Assembly (NCBI GenBank): GCA_035651995.1
Contig: DASRER010000034.1
Coordinates: 124,001-188,000 of the forward strand
Source: Terriglobales bacterium
GTDB lineage: Bacteria; Acidobacteriota; Terriglobia; Terriglobales; Acidobacteriaceae
DNA: 64,000 bases
Direction of reading: 5' to 3'
Shown here one piece after another: positions 61,552 through 64,000 of this stretch (within the stretch, counting starts at the first letter, position 1; each line of letters begins with the position of its first letter). Made by a program: the position numbers and the translations under genes. The notes beneath the pieces are model-generated. The model did no database searches and was not told the origin of the DNA. It saw only the letters and a list, made by a program, of their open reading frames with translations.

Positions 61552-62886
61552 ATGGACCGACCAATGCAGCTCACCATCGAAAAACTGATCTACGGCGGCG
61601 ACGGTCTCGCGCGTCTTCCCGCCGATGCGGACCCCGGACAGGAACGCGGCAAGGCCGTGTTTGTTCCTTTCGTTCTTGAAGGTGAATCCGTCGAAGCGAC
61701 GATTACTGAAGAAAAGCCCGGCTTCGCCCGCGCCCGCCTCAGCCGCGACCGCGTGCTCACGCCTTCGCCGCACCGCACCGAGCCGCCCTGCCCGTACTAC
61801 GGCCAATGCGGCGGCTGCCACTACCAGCACACCACTTACGAACACCAGCTCCGGATCAAGCAGGACATCGCGCGCGAAAACTTTCGCCGCCTCGCGCGCC
61901 TGGACTGGCGCGGCCCGATCAGCGTGCTCACCTCGCCGCCGTGGAACTACCGCAATCGCACGCGCCTGCGCGTCCGTGCCACTCCTGAATTTGCGCTCTG
62001 CTACGCGCGGCACCGCGCACGCGAACTGCTCCCCGTCGAGAGCTGTCCCATCAGCTCGCCGCTCATCAACCGCGCGATCAGCGTGGTCACCGAACTCGGT
62101 CGCGGCGGCAAGTTTCCGGCGGGCATCGCCGAAGTCGAATTCTTCGCCCGCGCCGCCGGCGAGCGCCTTCTCGTCGAGCTGCATGCCGCTCGCCACCTCC
62201 ACGCGCGCGCCGGCGAGAAACTCTGCTCTGCCTTCCTGGAGCAACTCACCCCCGCCCTGCCCGAAGCCGTTGGGGTCGCGCTGCTCAGCGCGGTCAACGA
62301 GCGCCACCAGGCCGAGCCGCGTTTGCTCGCGAGCGCTGGCGCGCGCGAACTCGAATACAAGGTGGATCAGCGCACCTACCGCGTCTCCGCCGGATCGTTT
62401 TTTCAGGCCAATCGCCACCTCCTTCCCAATCTCCCCGCGCTCGTCACCGGCGCCGCAGCCGGCGACCTTGCCTGGGACCTCTACGCCGGCGTCGGCTTGT
62501 TCTCGCTCCCCCTGGCCGAAAAATTCGCGCGCGTCGTCGCTGTCGAGGCCGGCGACGCATCATTTCAGGACCTCCGCCGCAACGCGCCAGCAAACGTCAA
62601 GGCCGTGCGCAGCTCCACCGATGCCTTCCTTGAGCGCTCTCCGAAACGCCCGCAACCTCAACTGATCGTTGTAGATCCGCCGCGCGGCGGGCTCGGCCCG
62701 CGCGTCACCCGCTCCCTCGCCGCTATCGTCGCGCCCCGCCTTCACTACCTCTCCTGCGATCCGGCCACTCTCTCGCGCGACCTGAAAGCGTTGCTAGAAT
62801 CCGGCTACCGCGTCGAGCGCGTCCACCTGATCGACCTGTTCCCACAAACGTTCCACGTGGAACTTCTTGTGGAACTGGCGCGCTGA
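61552..62886 (+). CDS. rlmD: 23S rRNA (uracil-5-)-methyltransferase, RlmD/TrmA family
   Basis: A 444-residue SAM-dependent RNA methyltransferase. A TRAM domain (about 1-65) precedes the Fe-S ligands Cys80, Cys86, Cys89 and Cys165 (CPYYGQCGGC...ESCP). The methylase domain has the SAM loop DLYAGVGLFSLPLA, VVDPPRGGLGP and the catalytic Cys402 in LSCDPATLSRD. It methylates a uridine to 5-methyluridine in rRNA; RlmD and RlmC/TrmA cannot be told apart with certainty, though the Fe-S cluster favours RlmC/RlmD. Confidence 0.88.
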   Translation: MDRPMQLTIEKLIYGGDGLARLPADADPGQERGKAVFVPFVLEGESVEATITEEKPGFARARLSRDRVLTPSPHRTEPPCPYYGQCGGCHYQHTTYEHQLRIKQDIARENFRRLARLDWRGPISVLTSPPWNYRNRTRLRVRATPEFALCYARHRARELLPVESCPISSPLINRAISVVTELGRGGKFPAGIAEVEFFARAAGERLLVELHAARHLHARAGEKLCSAFLEQLTPALPEAVGVALLSAVNERHQAEPRLLASAGARELEYKVDQRTYRVSAGSFFQANRHLLPNLPALVTGAAAGDLAWDLYAGVGLFSLPLAEKFARVVAVEAGDASFQDLRRNAPANVKAVRSSTDAFLERSPKRPQPQLIVVDPPRGGLGPRVTRSLAAIVAPRLHYLSCDPATLSRDLKALLESGYRVERVHLIDLFPQTFHVELLVELAR

Positions 62887-62892
62887 CTGCGC

Positions 62893-62965
62893 AGTTTCCC
62901 GCTTCTCGTTTCTCGTTCCTGGTTCTTGGCCGCCGCGCGGTTCTGGAAACTGGAAGCGGGAAACT
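62893..62965. repeat. 13-bp inverted repeat between the methyltransferase and comEC
   Basis: AGTTTCCCGCTTC (62893-62905) and GAAGCGGGAAACT (62953-62965) are perfect complements separated by 47 bases, in a tract rich in TTTC/GAAA steps. It may serve as a terminator or be a remnant repeat. Confidence 0.6.
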
Positions 62966-62982
62966 GGAAACTCATTTCCCAT

Positions 62983-64000
62983 ATGCCAGCAGCCGCACCC
63001 GCCGCTGTCCGCGAGAACGCGCAGGCGCCGTTGCTCTGGCTCGCCCTCGGCTTCGCTGCCGGAATTCTGCTCGCCCGTTACGCCTGGCGGCCGCCGCTGT
63101 GGTGGTTCGTTGCGGCGATCGCGCTGCTCATCGGCGCCGTCATTTTTCTCCGCCGAAACCTGGCGCTCGCCTCCGCGCTCGCGATCGCCGCCATGCTGCC
63201 GCTCGGCGCGCTCGCACTCGCCGGCCAGGTCGCCGCTGGCCGCGCACCCGATCTCGCACCTTTCACCCGCGGCGACATCATCACCGTCACGGCGCATGTC
63301 TCTCGCGAACTCGGCGCGCGCGGCGACCGCCAACTGGTTGACCTCGAAACCGAAGAGTTGAAGATCAATTACGACGACGATCGCCCGGCCATCGTCGTAC
63401 CCATGCGCGTCGGCATGCGGCTGGACCTCTCTCCGGAGCGCTACACCGAAGACGAAGACGACGATGCCGGCACGCGCGCCTTCACCTACGGCCAGCGCCT
63501 GCGCTTCGACGCCACACCGCGCCTTCCGCGCAACTTCGGCAATCCCGGCTCGTTCGACTACAAGGGCTACCTCGCCGATCGCGGCATCCTCGCGCTGGTC
63601 TCCGCGCGCGCAGATCGCGTGGAATCGCTTCCCGGATTTGCCGGCACCCACCCCGGCCTATGGCGCACCCGGGCCCGCCGCGCCGTCCTCGACGCGCTCG
63701 CGCGCCTGTTCTCGCCGCATGACGCCGCGCTGCTCTCCGCCATGCTCATCAGCGAGCGCTCGTTGCTCGACCGCGACACGCGTACCGCCTTCCAGCGCAG
63801 CGGCGTCTATCACCTGCTCGTCGTCGCCGGCCTTCACCTCGGCGTGATCGCTCTCTTTATTTATTGGCTGCTGCGCCGCCTGCGGCTGCCGGTCGTGCTC
63901 GCCACGGCGGGCGCCGTGGCCGCCGCCATCGCGTTCGCCTGGTTGAATGACGACGGCGCTCCCGTCTGGCGCGCCACGCTCATGCTCAGCGTGTACCTGG
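62983..64000 (+). CDS. comEC: ComEC/Rec2-family DNA uptake channel, N-terminal part
   Basis: Translated by hand from the ATG at 62983; the frame is open to the window end (339 residues seen). Two or three N-terminal helices (PLLWLALGFAAGILLARYAW, LWWFVAAIALLIGAVIF) precede an extracytoplasmic OB-like domain with the family motif NFGNPGSFDYKGYLADRGI. The Competence domain then begins: LLSAMLISERSLLDRDTRTAF and GVYHLLVVAGLHLGVIA. ComEC forms the inner-membrane channel for single-stranded DNA in transformation. The rest and the beta-lactamase-like domain lie outside. Confidence 0.9.
   Translation, partial: MPAAAPAAVRENAQAPLLWLALGFAAGILLARYAWRPPLWWFVAAIALLIGAVIFLRRNLALASALAIAAMLPLGALALAGQVAAGRAPDLAPFTRGDIITVTAHVSRELGARGDRQLVDLETEELKINYDDDRPAIVVPMRVGMRLDLSPERYTEDEDDDAGTRAFTYGQRLRFDATPRLPRNFGNPGSFDYKGYLADRGILALVSARADRVESLPGFAGTHPGLWRTRARRAVLDALARLFSPHDAALLSAMLISERSLLDRDTRTAFQRSGVYHLLVVAGLHLGVIALFIYWLLRRLRLPVVLATAGAVAAAIAFAWLNDDGAPVWRATLMLSVYL

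Overview
The window is a contiguous, high-GC bacterial chromosome segment. It is most likely from an Acidobacteriota member (Terriglobia/Koribacter-like). That assignment rests on style rather than a marker gene: two very large TonB-dependent receptors with an N-terminal carboxypeptidase-regulatory-like domain, tandem S9 peptidases, tandem secreted amidohydrolases, CoxL/M/S/G-type molybdenum hydroxylases, many REP-like palindromes, and F420 genes. About 50 protein genes, one tRNA and several repeat families are visible. There are no transposases, rRNAs or CRISPR arrays.

Layout. (1) 1-1224, minus: an ABC transporter (partial permease plus ATPase). (2) 1325-2722: a secreted GH29 alpha-L-fucosidase. 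(3) 2932-16426, plus: a tightly packed 12-gene operon. It encodes a molybdenum hydroxylase (FAD, 2Fe-2S, CoxG-like and Mo subunits), two ketopantoate-reductase-like enzymes, two M24 (creatinase/Xaa-Pro-peptidase fold) proteins, an M20 protein, a fumarylacetoacetase-family enzyme, an HMGL/homocitrate-synthase-family enzyme and an LLM (F420-type) oxidoreductase. I read it as a catabolic pathway for an unidentified, probably N-heterocyclic compound. One M24 protein and the M20 protein have lost most canonical metal ligands. (4) 16440-19193: PEP carboxylase. (5) 19515-30014, minus: a peptide or hydantoin-like amino-acid scavenging region with a GntR regulator, an Asp/Glu/hydantoin racemase, a sodium:solute symporter, two unknown membrane proteins (one only 50 aa), an M20 amidohydrolase, an M19 dipeptidase and two S9 peptidases. 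(6) 30015-40453: two TonB receptors around a TetR regulator with a clear candidate operator, then two tandem amidohydrolases. (7) 40454-41260: a tandem duplication, tRNA-Ile2(CAT) and a small orphan protein. (8) 41430-45165: a copper-type module (secreted protein, two-domain multicopper oxidase, TolC-like channel) that ends in a truncated cytochrome c gene. (9) 45166-50356, minus: an allantoate-type amidohydrolase, YceI, a beta-barrel protein and SucA. (10) 50546-51185: a block of long repeats with hairpins. (11) 51838-56393, minus: a second molybdenum hydroxylase (CoxG, M, L, S), this one with the standard AYRGAGR loop. (12) 57124-61496: F420-related genes (PPOX-type reductase, CofG, CofD) and FolC, which carries an in-frame palindromic insertion. 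(13) 61552-64000: an RlmD-type RNA methyltransferase and the start of ComEC.

How the parts fit. CofG and CofD would contribute to F420 for the PPOX enzyme and for the LLM oxidoreductase of the large operon, so the operon may use F420 to reduce an intermediate made by the molybdenum enzyme. The minus-strand region would take up outer-membrane-transported peptides, hydrolyse them in the periplasm, import products by symport and finish hydrolysis or racemisation inside. The substrates of both systems cannot be read from sequence alone.
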